From the NCBI RefSeq assembly GCF_947507565.1, contig NC_089180.1, positions 2,480,001 through 2,544,000 of the forward strand: a stretch of DNA of 64,000 nt. The letters run 5' to 3'. Made by a program: the position numbers and the translations under genes. The DNA is from Oscarella lobularis. Lineage: Eukaryota; Porifera; Homoscleromorpha; Homosclerophorida; Oscarellidae. The notes beneath the pieces are model-generated. The model made no database searches. It saw only the letters and a list, made by a program, of their open reading frames with translations, and was not told the DNA's origin. This document shows, piece by piece, positions 21,637 through 31,884 of this stretch. Within the stretch, counting starts at the first letter, position 1; every line of letters starts with the position of its first letter.

Positions 21637-21984
21637 ACGCTTCGAAATCGCGCGGGACGAGACTACGTCACTACGATTACGACGACGCGTTTCTATTCAC
21701 GACCACGGCGTGATAAACGGACACCTCGGCCAGATCGAATCGCTCTGACTCGAACGGGTTTAGTCCTTGTGCGTTTGGCGCCTAACACGCGGCACTCTCG
21801 CGCCGAAAGCAAAGCATCTTAGCATATCGAGTCGAAACCTGCATCCCGTCCATAAACGGGGCAGCGAGAGAGGGGTGCACTATAAGTCCAGGCAGATGAT
21901 CTTCATCGTCGTCGTCGTCGTGTTTGCGATCGGTTTTGTGAATTTCTTGGCCGTTCAACAACAGCAAGGCAACGATAACTGGTC
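21637..21984. other. No recognised gene
   Basis: Sequence between the broken THAP9-like ORF and a retrotransposon tail. It contains a GTCGTCGTCGTCGTG trinucleotide run near 21908. No gene seen. Confidence 0.4.
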
Positions 21985-22110
21985 TGAAGCATTGCGTTCC
22001 CCAGTGCGGAAAGGCGATCGACCCGAAAGGCTTTCACGCTCTCACTTGCAAATGGGGAGGAGGCGGAATGCACCGGCACGACGGCTATCTTCACCAATTA
22101 TCCGAAATTT
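21985..22110 (+). pseudogene. Non-LTR retrotransposon C-terminal zinc-binding segment
   Basis: The forward frame reads QCGKAIDPKGFHALTCKWGG followed by RMHRHD. The spacing C-x4-D-x3-G-x-H-A-x2-C is the conserved C-terminal motif of the same reverse-transcriptase family found on the opposite strand at 22.5-23.1 kb. The two pieces point in opposite directions, so they come from two insertions or a rearranged one. Confidence 0.6.
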
Positions 22111-22164
22111 TGATTTTCCGAACCCCTTCCGAAACATTGGGTTCGGATAATCGAGGATGGACTG
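22098..22164. mobile_element. Tigger/pogo terminus
   Basis: The minus strand starts CAGTCCATCCTCGATTATCC next to TA at 22165-22166, the consensus of pogo/Tigger termini (CAGT...CCTCGATTATCCGAA). Internal copies of TTCCGAACCC/GGGTTCGGA form a dyad. The other terminus is not identified; it overlaps the retrotransposon tail at 21985-22110. Confidence 0.55.
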
Positions 22165-22475
22165 TAGTTCTTTTTGTCTAAAGTTGCATGATATACGCAC
22201 ACACAGACACACTTCTCAATAGAATGAGTTACGCTTTCGTCGGTCACCCCGAAGAGAAAGAACGAGTACATATCTTCAAGATTTATATCGCTAAAATGCA
22301 GAAGAACGAACGACTCCTTTCCGAGGTTATCCGTGATCAGAGAAGAAGAGCGTGGCGCACGCGGCAAAACAGACATTGGAACGCGGATGCGTCGTAACAG
22401 AGTTGTCCACCAAAAAATCGCGTTTGTCGCGTCCTGGTGAGAGGAGTCTAAAACGTAATCGGGCAAATTAGGAAA

Positions 22476-22516
22476 GTGTGTTTGTGTTTGTGTGTGTTTG
22501 TGTGTGTGTGTGTGCA
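22476..22516. repeat. (TG)n microsatellite
   Basis: GTGTTTGTGTTTGTGTGTGT continuing as (TG)n. It lies exactly at the point where minus-strand reverse-transcriptase homology stops. Confidence 0.9.
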
Positions 22517-22519
22517 CTC

Positions 22520-23085
22520 CTTCCTCTGACGAGATTGCCGACAAAGTGTCACCGACTGTAGTTAGCAACGTAGATGGCTGAACGTAGCATTTTGAAACGA
22601 AAGAAAGCAACTCCGGGAAGCTATCACGTACATTGTCGAGAATGGTCTTTCTTGATACCGAGTTGAATGCATTCTTAGCGTCCGTCTTTAGAAGAACCCA
22701 GTGAGGATTGCTCTGACGAACGAGCTGAATCACATGGATCATTCCAAACTGATACGGCGATAAGAATGACTCAATTTTGCTCTCTAGAAGAGAGCAAGCC
22801 GCTTTTGCCGTCAGGCGGCGAAGACAATTTCCCACTGCGATCGGTCTGACGTCGTTGTTAGCTTTTTCTGAGAGCAATCAGTTTCGCTCCTGCGAGGACA
22901 GTGGCGGCAGTAGATGAAATCTCTCCGGCGAGAAATGCGTTACACGCATCAACAAGTAGCGTCGACGATTCGTCTCCGCCAAACAGGACTTCAAGGTGTT
23001 CAAAACGCCAGCCGTCCATGCTGCATGCAGACCCCTTTGGGCAGCAGTGAAGAGCGTTGAACAGAGCTGGGAGGTCGATTTGAAG
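22520..23085 (-). pseudogene. Non-LTR retrotransposon reverse transcriptase
   Basis: From the upper end, the minus strand encodes SMDGWRFEHLEVLFGGDES, a LLVDACNAFLAGEIS helix, LAGAKLIALRKS, and after a stop/frameshift near 22875 NDVRPIAVGNCLRRLTAKAA and SPYQFGM. Motif A follows as LLKTDAKNAFNSVSRKTIL, with the catalytic Asp. The frame reaches SSEEGV, the stem of the usual EEGVQQGDPLGP block, and there runs into a (TG)n repeat. Motif C is missing. Endonuclease and ORF1 are not present. Confidence 0.8.
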
Positions 23086-23485
23086 CGGCTGCTACATTAC
23101 CAGCTTCTCATTTTGATCGATATGGAGCTTATGACCAAAATATTCAGCTGTGTAAGGTATTGGATTAGTTTGTCGCTCCGTTCGAGTGGTGCGAGCGTAA
23201 TGATACACTGGTGCAACCATCTTCAGAGACTGTCCTATTCTTCGTTGACTTATTCGAAGTCCTCTAGCAGCATCTCTCGCTTGCTTTACTGTATTGATGC
23301 CTCATTTTCTAAATGACCAAAAATGACTATTATTATAACGAAACTGCTCGTTATCTTTAAACTCGTTTTCCAACGTCATGTTTTGGCGTTACTGAACTAT
23401 GTACTTTATACTTTATGTACTTTAAAGCTTTTCTTCCATCCGTCTTGCGAAAGCGCGAATATCGTCCACGCACAGAGCTGACTCG
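23086..23485. other. No recognised gene
   Basis: A + frame 22996-23316 is the antisense shadow of the reverse transcriptase at its start and has no own homology. AT-rich after 23300, with repeated GTACTTTA motifs at 23400-23430. Confidence 0.4.
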
Positions 23486-23652
23486 GTCTTCGTCTTTCTT
23501 ATTTCCTCTTCCGGCTCTCTGCCTTTTCGAGCTCTTCTATCAACTCTTCTGAGACCTTCTCCAATTCCTCCATTAATAAATCATCCTTCTCCTGCAACTC
23601 CTTTTTATAGTACTCTCCCTGTTTGTCAAGGCCTCTCAGCAATCTTCCTTAG
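23486..23652 (-). CDS. Coiled-coil protein, last exon
   Basis: The frame opens after an acceptor-like TTTTTCTAAG (about 23653) and encodes DKQGEYYKKELQEKDDLLME followed by ELEKVSEELIEELEKAESRK and RK before a stop at 23486. The heptad spacing of Leu/Ile and the Glu/Lys richness predict a coiled coil. It lies among transposons but keeps codon structure, so it may be the end of a host gene whose other exons are further along or outside. Family not identified. Confidence 0.45.
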
Positions 23653-23659
23653 AAAAATA

Positions 23660-24165
23660 CAAATGACTAATAACTAACTAATAATAGAGCCGCTTCCCTA
23701 TATATTATTCTTAGTGATTGCATGCCTCCAGTTCATCCTCATACTCGCTCCCAATTTTCATTCGAATTATAGAAGGCTGCTGCTCCATGTCTATTTGAAG
23801 CTGGTAGTATTTCGTTTTCACTTGGGCAAGCGCTTCAGGCAAAAAAATCCGCCAGCGCAAAAAGCATTTTTGTCCTTATGTAGCAATGTTTGTTGCAACC
23901 ACGGCCACCAATACAAACTCGCTTTGGGCAAACCGAACACATTGTTAACCTCTTTAATGTATTTTGCTACCTATGTTTAATTTTTATTTTTTGTGTCCGT
24001 TTTCTGCAAAAAAGTGCCGATTCTTTCGTTAATCCTTAATTAATAATACTTACTGCTATCGATACCAACAAGCTAACAACGTGTAGGCCGTTGCGTTTCG
24101 AATAAAGAAGTAGAGTAGTTACGTAGGGATTGACGCCGGGAAACGGCGAATAGTACTTAGCCATA
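23660..24165. other. No recognised gene
   Basis: A + frame 23714-23980 shows no domain. The segment is AT-rich with TTAATTAATAA near 24035. Confidence 0.4.
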
Positions 24166-24166
24166 T

Positions 24167-24286
24167 CGTGAAGGATTACTCGATCAGCATGCATGCGATC
24201 GACTAATCCTTGACCAAATCTTAAAGAAAGAATATCACTATTGTTTCGCGTTAGCGAAAAGATAGTGCATCTTACCCATTCTGAAT
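24167..24286 (-). repeat. Short dispersed element with stem-loop, copy A
   Basis: This 120-bp stretch, read on the minus strand, matches 51929-52048. It has an imperfect stem CACTATCTTTTCGCTAACGC / GCGAAACAATAGTG and the conserved core TAAGATTTGGTCAAGGATTA plus GTCGATCGCATGCAT. It is probably a MITE or SINE-like family; flanking duplications are not clear. Confidence 0.6.
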
Positions 24287-24328
24287 TAGGCGTGGAAATC
24301 CGCGAAAGGGTCACGTGGGTGCACTGTA

Positions 24329-24405
24329 CTGTAGATCCTCGGTTATCCGACCTTCAGTTATCCCTTCGTTTATCCGACTAGTACCCGTGATCCGACCATA
24401 GATAA
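24329..24405 (+). mobile_element. Tigger/pogo-like terminus
   Basis: CTGTAGATCCTCGGTTATCC next to TA (24327-24328), followed by two more TTATCC-type motifs (CAGTTATCCC, GTTTATCCGAC). This is the terminal region pattern of pogo/Tigger elements. No transposase follows. Confidence 0.5.
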
Positions 24406-25378
24406 AGGAAAGAGGAATGGGAAACTCCCCGTTGCACGTGACCTATACGTGGCTCTATGATTGTCGCCGGAATCCCGGATATTTCTTAAAATATCGCTGT
24501 TTCTCTCGTCAACGATGTCGTTTGGATCATTGTATCCCCATTCGGTATGTCATCTGTAGTTTAAAGTACGAGTTTTTCTTGTCTGCGCTATTGAATTCTC
24601 AGCTAATGGTCCCTAATTTCTCACGCGTCGGTATGCTAAACGTCGGCGGGGTAAACTCTCACGTCATCGCTTATACGGCCACAAGTGGCTGTCTAAACGT
24701 TGCTGTAGTATGTCGTGCATGCCACTGAAACGTCAATTGCTACCAAAACACCCTCATGTTCGTCTTTGGCGTGATTTTGGGCGTGGACGACCGGCCTTGA
24801 CTTCGGCGGGGTCTCCTCTCACCAACGGCTAATTTTACGGTTCTCCGTGAATCTGTGCGTGCCATAGACACGCGATTGCGTTGACCACGTTTTGGCCTTC
24901 TTGGCCCATCTAATTTGAACTATTTTGGCCCTTTGTCCATTTCTTGCATCTACGTTTTTTCCTAAAAGGAATTTTTTCTGGTAGTTTCCTTAAACGCCAC
25001 GTTTGGCCTGTTGGCCTCAATCTTCGACTTTTCATCCGGTTTTAATTAAATAAAGTAAAAATGCGTCCTGCTACACTTTTTGCGATACACGAACAACGAA
25101 CCTACGCCACAAAGAAGTATCAATACTTTGAAACTCTTACCCAAGCAAGTCAAACCACGTGCCCTATCGTTACCTGTCAAAAATTCCGCACAACGGGCAA
25201 AGCCGGGTACTCAACTTAGCGGGAGTCTTGCTCCCCAAAGCGTACCGAGGGAGGGTCCACAAATACGATTTAGGTTCCAGAAGCGCAGACATAATGGTAG
25301 TGTTGGAAGTAAAACGGAAAGTTACGCCTTTCCAAGTGCCACAGGGTTCATCGAAAACCTTAGAATCTCCTGCTCCCG
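24406..25378. other. Possible body of a non-autonomous Helitron; no gene
   Basis: Open frames at 24417-24728 and 25080-25406 show no recognisable domain. The interval ends in a Helitron-like 3' hairpin, so part of it may be a non-autonomous Helitron whose 5' end I cannot place. Confidence 0.3.
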
Positions 25379-25407
25379 ACCCGGGCGAAGCCGGTTAGTC
25401 AGCTAGT
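25379..25407 (+). mobile_element. Helitron-type 3' end (degenerate hairpin + CTAG)
   Basis: ACCCGGGC-GAA-GCCGGTT forms an imperfect hairpin, followed after six bases by CTAG and T (25403-25407). This is the arrangement of Helitron 3' ends (hairpin about 6-12 nt before CTRR, inserted before T), and the same loop GAA and CAG spacer recur at 38583-38613. Confidence 0.55.
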
Positions 25408-26611
25408 TTATGTCTAAAGCCGACTTGGTTTTTACTGCGCGAATCTCGATCTACCAAACACAGAGCTTCTGATCAATTCTACAGTAAGACTAACGTTGCT
25501 ACTCGTCGCGTGCGACACGCTATAGCAACGCGACATGTGTCTACCAATTATCCCCCTCGATAATTGAGGCAGCGGAACACAGAGACATCAAGGGATGTCA
25601 CCAGACCCTCTCCTGGTGTGGATATCAACACCAAGGCGGAGGGTGCGGCTACGCGAGACTACTCCAACACTTGGGAGGTCAAAAAGAACAGAAAAGCGAG
25701 GCCGAACTGATGAAGGTTGTCGATGCTTGTTTGGAGGAGGCGTTACAAGTTGGAAACGAGAGGAGCGATGACAGCAGAAACGAAATCCGTCAGATCTGAA
25801 GAAAAAAGAAATCTGATAAGGAGAAATCTTCTGGATCGGCGGGATCCGAAGGAACAAATTCAAAAAAGAAGAGTAAATTTGTGAAGATTGAAGAGGCGAA
25901 AATTGATGATCGGTGTGACACGGCGGCGGCAGCGAGATCCGAAGAAGCAAGATCAAACGAAGCGGATGGTAAGTCACAACGAAGTAAGGGCCGTATCCAA
26001 ACGACGGAGCTTTTCTTTACGAAGACGTGATCGTCATCTTCGTTATAAAGGAAAATTGCGTGTTTTGACGACGGGCGACCCTCTTCTTCAGATACACAAA
26101 GACTTTCGTGAGAAGCTTCCTCCAAAATGGGGTCCGAACGGAAATCTCGGCACTGGCGGACTCTTTCTATGTTATGCCGCTACCCTTTCAGGAAATAAAA
26201 TTTTTCTGTTCCGCGTTGTTACGATTGTGGAATGCGGCGAGGAACTTTCCGTGGAAAAGATTGGCCTCAGTGGTTCCCCACACGTTGCAGCCTATACGGG
26301 AATTCCTCTCTAATTTGCGCTGCGCGATCGTCTCAAAAGTATTTTAGTACAAGGAGCCGCAGCGCCCTGAAGACTTGTTTCCTTCTCTACCCACTGATGG
26401 AGTCTTTAATGGCAAACATCTCAAAATCAAGGAGGCGTTTCGCCCATTGATGTTTCTTGCTCAGTGGGGTCAGACAACGTGATTGTCAAATTCAAGTTCA
26501 CTGACGTCGGCTCGTGTAAATGCAATTTTTTTATTTTTTCGACTTAGGTCCTTCAACTAGAGCAATACTCACTAGTTTTTGCCAGACCTGAAACAATTCT
26601 GGCAACAGAAT
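25408..26611. other. No recognised gene; Lys/Ser/Glu-rich open frame
   Basis: The + strand 25800-26030 encodes a strongly hydrophilic Lys/Ser/Glu-rich stretch that could be a linker of a lost gene. Frames 25888-26313 and 26108-26450 have no domain. The sequence before 26612 belongs to the tyrosine-recombinase element or its flank. Confidence 0.35.
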
Positions 26612-26775
26612 GGAGAGGCATACTTAGAGAAGATGAAGACGGATCCATTCCGGCGAGGGGTAGACGTGTACTTGGGGCTCATGGACTCGGACCTATGCCC
26701 TGTGAGAGCGATACTAGCGTACCTGATATTTCGCGGCTGGGAGTGTGGCCCAATATTTCTTCATCACAATGGGCT
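26612..26775 (+). pseudogene. DIRS-type tyrosine recombinase fragment
   Basis: The frame encodes KMKTDPFRRGVDVYLGLMDS, then DLCPVRAILAYL and GPIFLHHNG, the middle of the recombinase domain of DIRS-like retroelements (the KTDPFR...V-x-L and DLCPV-x-A-x-LAY blocks). The catalytic Arg-His-x-x-Arg and Tyr would follow, but an N gap starts at 26776. The gap prevents judging integrity. Confidence 0.7.
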
Positions 26776-26975
26776 NNNNNNNNNNNNNNNNNNNNNNNNN
26801 NNNNNNNNNNNNNNNNNNNNNNNNNNNNNNNNNNNNNNNNNNNNNNNNNNNNNNNNNNNNNNNNNNNNNNNNNNNNNNNNNNNNNNNNNNNNNNNNNNNN
26901 NNNNNNNNNNNNNNNNNNNNNNNNNNNNNNNNNNNNNNNNNNNNNNNNNNNNNNNNNNNNNNNNNNNNNNNNNNN
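26776..26975. other. Assembly gap (200 N)
   Basis: Exactly 200 unspecified bases, a round number suggesting a fixed-size scaffold gap, so the true distance between its sides is unknown. Sequence types differ on the two sides (recombinase left, pogo transposase right). Confidence 0.99.
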
Positions 26976-27411
26976 CACTTGGCCGAAGACTCCCGTCGCT
27001 ACTTTAGCGAGGCTGAAGAAAGAGTCTTGCTGAATTTATTGTTCGTTCGGCGGAGGTCGGATATCCGCGAACGATTCAACAGGTTAGCGTTCAAAGTAGA
27101 AACCGGTATCTATAATTCTATTTCTTCTAAGCAGATTATTTGTCTTGCTAATGAAATTTATAAATCGAAAGGAGCAAAGTTCCCGGTCATTGGAAGAGAG
27201 TGGTTTGAAGGGTTCCGAAGTCGGCATAAAGAGATTTCTCTAAGAAAAGCAGAAACGTTAACACGGGCTCGGCTCGCCTGCACCGATCAAGCTATTTTGG
27301 ACAAGTAAAATAAAGTTTGGTTCTTTTCGTACCTATATAGCTATTACGACCTGCTCCAAGCAGTTTTGGTTGATAATGATCTAATGGAGAAGCCGGCTCA
27401 GTTGTTCAATT
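26976..27411 (+). pseudogene. Pogo-like transposase, DNA-binding region
   Basis: The frame shows AEERVLLNLLFVRRR, a HTH segment with FPVIGREWFEGFRSRHKEIS and LRKAETLTRARLA, the CENP-B-type helix-turn-helix of pogo transposases. A GT...AG intron of only 36 bp (27305-27340) splits the Asn codon of LDN-YYDLLQ; after splicing the frame continues to QLFNFDEK, where the usual FN-x-DE start of the DDE domain is reached. Homology then stops at about 27411 at a junction with an hAT fragment. The 5' side is lost in the N gap. Confidence 0.7.
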
Positions 27412-28290
27412 TTGACGAGAAGGACATCCTTGATAACTAAAATTAGTGTCTTCGCGTCTATGGCTTCCACGACGTACAGGCGAATAAAGTCTTCGTGCAC
27501 TTCAAAATTTTCTGTTACCCAGTGAATACACAAGACAACTTGCTCGCGGTTTGACATGTCTGTAGTCTCATCAGCATAATTGTGTAGAAAAGAGCGTCGC
27601 GAATAGATGCTGCAACCTTACGAAGGATTTCGAGAGCCATTACTTGAATAATGCCATTTTGCATTTCACCGGACGTGTACTTATCAGTTTTCTTTTTATC
27701 CAGTCAAATACTCTAGAGTCGTAGACTTCTCCACGGAGCTTTAGCAACTTGAGTCGCTCTCATCTCCGTCACCGCGGAGAGGCAAACCTTGCCTAACCAA
27801 AAGTTTGACAAAAGCTTAAGAAAACATTGCCGTCAAACAAGTTTGTCTTTTGCATACTGTTTGGATAGGCTTTCTTCAATATCGCGAGTCGTAGCAGGAA
27901 GCTTAATGGTTTTAAGCACAGTCTCTTTGTGACAGGAGCTGTCTTCGTGTGCAGCAAACCGGACTGCATGAAGCTTCTTTTTTAATTGCAAAAGCCTGTG
28001 GAAATATAGGTAGCCTCGAAGCTAGAGGCCGTGTGCAGCTTTTTTCCTTCTAGACTTTGACACACGTAAAGCAGAAGGCCCGATCGCTCTCTTCGTCGTA
28101 ATGAATCCACTTCCACCGCGCAAACCACTGCGAGCGGAACGACCTTCTTACCACGGTCTTCTTTCCGTACTCTCGAAATGGAAATCGGAAAAGCAACGGC
28201 TGGTAAGGCTTGTCTGAGACGGAAACGGGCGTTTGCAACGCCTGGGAAGCCATGTGTAAGTGAAGTCGTTTGCGCATGCTCTCAGTTTGG
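27412..28290 (-). pseudogene. hAT-type transposase with TTF zinc finger
   Basis: The minus strand starts with a TTF-type finger: SDKPYQPL, VRRSFRSQWFARWKWIHYDE and DRAFCFTCVKV (28050-28277). Downstream, in shifting frames, come SCHKETVLKTIKLPATTRDI, the KYTSGEMQNGIIQVMALEIL helix, SIRDALFY-TIML, DETTDMSNREQV (first catalytic Asp region) and IDAKTLILVIKDVL. Several stops and frameshifts are present. The dimerisation domain is missing; the fragment ends against pogo sequence. Confidence 0.8.
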
Positions 28291-28973
28291 CAGTCAAAAA
28301 AGAAAATAATTTAAATAGAATTATATTTATTTATAAATGTATGTTCTGTTAAAAAAGTGGTACGGCCCGAACCGTGCCAGTCGCACCGCCTCTGACGGCC
28401 CTGGTCTTCATAATAGCCTCACCGTCATTTCATGGCGATATCAGTGAAAAAAGTGGACTTTGCATATTCTTATGCAAACGTTCATGCTGCTCTTCTATTC
28501 TTCTCTTCAAGCGGCTGCGCAAAGTTCCATCTCCGACAGCGAGGCCAATTTGTTGAGTCAAGCGGAGTTATTTCATGTACTTTCAACTGGCGTGATCTTT
28601 GTGCTAGGTAAAAGAAGAATGTCATGTGATCTCCTCTTCTCTCCCGAGTTGCGGATTCAAAGCCGAAAATCCGTTAACGGCTTTGAACGGCAAGGGAAAT
28701 ATTGTAGAAGCAAACGGTTGCGATCTGAATGAAGGTAGTAATCAAACAACGTCCTGCTCAATTCTCGTTAAACAAATAGCTGAAAGCCAACCCGTTTTTA
28801 ACATGTTTCGTCACTGTTCAATAATAGCAGTGATCGTGTAGAAAAGAGAGAAGGTTAAAAGTACGCACCTTGTAAAATTCTTGTATAGGATTTTGTTGCT
28901 GGTACCTATAAATCAAAGAACGTGATTCTCTTCAGACAAGGGTTAATCCCTAATAATTAAATATAAGGTTGTA
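28291..28973. other. No recognised gene
   Basis: Short + frames (28374-28556, 28460-28732, 28626-28841) lack recognisable domains. AT-rich spacer between the hAT fragment and Tigger B. Confidence 0.4.
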
Positions 28974-29765
28974 CAGTCAAACCTCTTTATCGGGACTCGC
29001 GGGTCATGAGAAAGGTGTCCGGATAATAAAGGTGTCCTGATTTCAGAGGTTATTAATAACCTCATTAGTTTTAGGAATTTAAATGAAGAGCGGCAAGTAG
29101 AGCGTTTGCAGAGATAATTCTACGCAAAAAATCAGTTATTTCAGTTTGTATTTTGCTTTTACTCTGATAGTGAATTTCAACGACCCGATTTAGAAGACCG
29201 CTTGCTGCTCCAGCTTTTTTACAACCCTTTTCTTCCAAAAAACAATTGAACTCCTTCTAAGCAATCAACAGCATCTTTGAAACGCTTAAGTTATTGTTCT
29301 CTCACTACTTCGCCCAAGCCATCATCGTCTTCGGTGATGTCAGCTAATTCATCCTCCGATTGCAGCCCCGCAAAATAAACCCTTCTTCCCAAGTTACATT
29401 TAAGAAATCTTCACAAATTGGGAGGTCGTTTTCGATTTCCGCCGCGTCAGGCACATTCTCTTCATCTGTCAGTTGGCGAATCAAAAAGTTCACTTCACCA
29501 GCACTTAGGTTTTCTTCCAAATCCGCGAAAGGATCTTCTTCATAATTCTCAGCAGAAACTATTTCAAAGTGGACGTTCGTTACGCCAGCCTTCCGAAAGC
29601 ACTTCTTGATTGTTTCTGAAGATACGCGTTTTCATGCTGCAGCAACCCACCGAATAGCGTATAGAATTGTGAGCAATTTCGCTATTTCCGATGTGCACGT
29701 TGCCTCGTCAATCTAAGCAATGACATGTGAGACATTCCGCAAGTGCTGTTTTTGGAGTACCATTT
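28974..29765 (-). mobile_element. Tigger/pogo DNA transposon B, truncated
   Basis: The terminus starts CAGTCAAACCTCTTTATCGG after TA (28972-28973). Further in, the minus strand encodes a Tigger C-terminus: LYAIRWVAAA, SSETIKKCFRKAGVTNVHFE and an acidic tail with EEDPFADLEENL and DITEDDDGLGEV. The layout matches Tigger A at 3.1-3.8 kb but the termini and protein differ, so these are two related families. The catalytic domain and other terminus are absent. Confidence 0.7.
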
Positions 29766-30030
29766 ATTGTCACGGATCACGCGAATTGATGACGGCTAAT
29801 GTCATCAGCGAAAATATCATGACGCCTGCCACATTGGGTACCCAAACTTCAGGAGTTTGATTTTGAAATATGTTACAAGGCAGGAACAGCAAACCGGAAC
29901 GCCGAAGCGCTGTCACGACTTCTAGTTGTGTGCGCGATTGACGTCGTCCCCGTACCCACGGCAGAATAGGTGTCCGAGAACACCCACGTTACACTCCTAC
30001 AACTTAGGAAGCTATTACAAGATTTCTCCG
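29766..30030. other. No recognised gene
   Basis: May contain decayed Tigger sequence up to about 29850; nothing further is recognised. Confidence 0.4.
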
Positions 30031-30033
30031 TTT

Positions 30034-30246
30034 TTAGCCCATAGTTGGAATCCAGTTGGGATTCTTCACGTCCGCAAGCTCGGCTGGCTTCCCCAAAATG
30101 AAGTAACGTGAGCAAACACCTGTAAGACGACTCTGGGATTTCCAATCGATTGTCGCCGAAAGCCAATCTTTTCTTTGTCTCTCAATAACGTCCCGAATCT
30201 CTTGCTTCGACATCGCACGTAACGATAATAGGCAATAAAAGCTCAT
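30034..30246 (-). pseudogene. THAP-like zinc-finger fragment
   Basis: The frame contains RKDWLSATIDWKSQSRLTGV followed by CSRYFILGKPAEL and PNWIPTMG. This is the middle and end of a THAP domain (W...CS-x-HF...G-x-P...P-x-W-x-P). The conserved His of CSxHF is Tyr here and the N-terminal cysteines are not visible, so zinc binding is lost. Confidence 0.5.
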
Positions 30247-31360
30247 GTTTCGATCACGATTTTATCGGTTTCCGCATGACACCATCTTGCAAAGGTGGTG
30301 CATTGTTGAGCGTAGTACCCGGATTTCCATCAATTATTATAGCCTCGGCAAACGCTCAGCTAAGCAAAGCCACCAGAGTCTTGCTGTAAGGAAATTGCTC
30401 CTAAGTTTCTTTAGGTAAGTCAGAACGTTGCACGAATGGACAATCGTTGACAATTGATGTTTAATACATGTTTCTTAAAAACTAATAATAATCATATGTC
30501 TTCATAAGTACCGTTTCTGATGGCAATAGTCTTCCGAAAATACTTAATCAGCTACTGGTTTCCAACTGCATTGTTAAGAGCATTTGATTAGGGTGAAAAT
30601 TATATTTTGCGGTTTTATTTGGCATTGGCTTTTGTGGCGCTCTTTTTCATGTTACTATTTCAGAAACGTCACCTCTTCTGTTGCAGATGTGAAATCGCTG
30701 TGAAACCTTCAAACACTAGAAAATGCTCTAACAAAGTAGAACGGCTTCTGTAGGTCTTTTCAAGCAATTTTTCGCAGCAAATTCAACCTACGAGAGAAGC
30801 AAAATAGGGAGGCATGGCAACGGCTTTGTTTTGCGTCTGATTATTGCCGAATCTTCCTTCGTGTTCGTCGTGAGGAAACGTTTCGCTTTCCGTGTACTTC
30901 TTTGACGCGTTTTCTCGTAATGAGAGCAAAGCACTTTTAAAAAATTAAAATTAATTATGGTGCTCAATTGCCCTATCAATTGTATTCCTCTTTCTCGCTA
31001 TGCCATAGACATTTAAGGTACGATTGGGGGTGACATTAAGCTTTTCTGCCCAAGGAGTAGCCGGAAGACGTCTTGAATCCTTCTACATGTTATAGTAAAG
31101 CGCGCGAAAACTTTCGCTTACGAATTTCGCGGTTTTTTCGATTCTTTTCCAGCACAATTTTTAGGACGTGTTAATTTAATATTAATAGTAAACACGTTGC
31201 ACAGAGAAGCAGCTGCAGCGCCGGTCGACTCTGTTCTCGGTATGTCTCTTTACACGTATTTTCAGCCAAATCTTGTCTACCTTCACCTGATGGTCCCTGT
31301 TCAGGTCCGTGCCGTCTTCCAGTATCGTGGCAGCTAATCGAGGAGTTAAAGAACTCCTTG
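30247..31360. other. No recognised gene
   Basis: AT-rich sequence without repeats or convincing open frames longer than about 60 codons. Confidence 0.45.
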
Positions 31361-31476
31361 AGACGGAAGAGAAGGAAAAGGAACTGCAATGCAAGCGTGG
31401 TACGTACGAGTGTTTCACTCCGGAGGAGAAAGCGAGGATCGGGAAATGGGCTGCCGAGTTTGGCTGGTACCCTTAG
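31361..31476 (+). pseudogene. Pogo-like N-terminal helix-turn-helix fragment
   Basis: The + frame reads KRGTYECFTPEEKARIGKWA AEFGW, like the first helices of pogo-type DNA-binding domains (KRG-x-Y...S/TPE-x-KA-x-IGK-x-A). It ends at a TAG near 31476. Short, so the call is tentative. Confidence 0.4.
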
Positions 31477-31642
31477 TTTGCCATAGTTTTCCTTTAAAGC
31501 TTTTAGTGTTGGAGTTAATCTCGCGTAGACGGTAAATCGGGATTTTTAACTTTCTCCTTTCTCTTGCAATTGTCTTTCTCGTTAGGCCGTAAATTCTTCC
31601 CGTTTATCTATTCCTGATAAGTCAGTCCTTATTTATGAAGCT

Positions 31643-31876
31643 TCACTTGAATCCGACGGCATCGTCACAACTGACCGGCTCATGAGCCAAGTACATGCAA
31701 GTGAACATTACTTTAAGCCGTCTTGTACAATGACGTAAGTCAGCCAAGGCCACTTTTCGAAATATCACATGAGAAATTTGGCAGCTCAAGATAGGAATAG
31801 ACGTCCGCCAATAGTCTTCTGTCCGAGGGAATATCATATATCCCATCAATATAATCATGCCAAAAAAAGCATTCAT
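31643..31876 (-). pseudogene. PiggyBac-like transposase scrap with hAT insertion
   Basis: Starts at an ATG with NAFFGMIILMGYMIFPRTED YWRTSIPI, typical of PiggyBac transposases (ILMG...P-x-x-x-DYW). Between about 31715 and 31765 the DNA matches the hAT family at 41.2 and 60.9 kb in another frame (TTTCGAAAAGTGGCCTTGGC). The chimera indicates a junction inside a small ORF. Confidence 0.5.
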
Positions 31877-31884
31877 TTCCTAAC

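Noticed and set aside
25790-26125. 111-residue minus-strand frame
   Set aside because: It is antisense to a Lys/Ser-rich forward frame and shows no domain.
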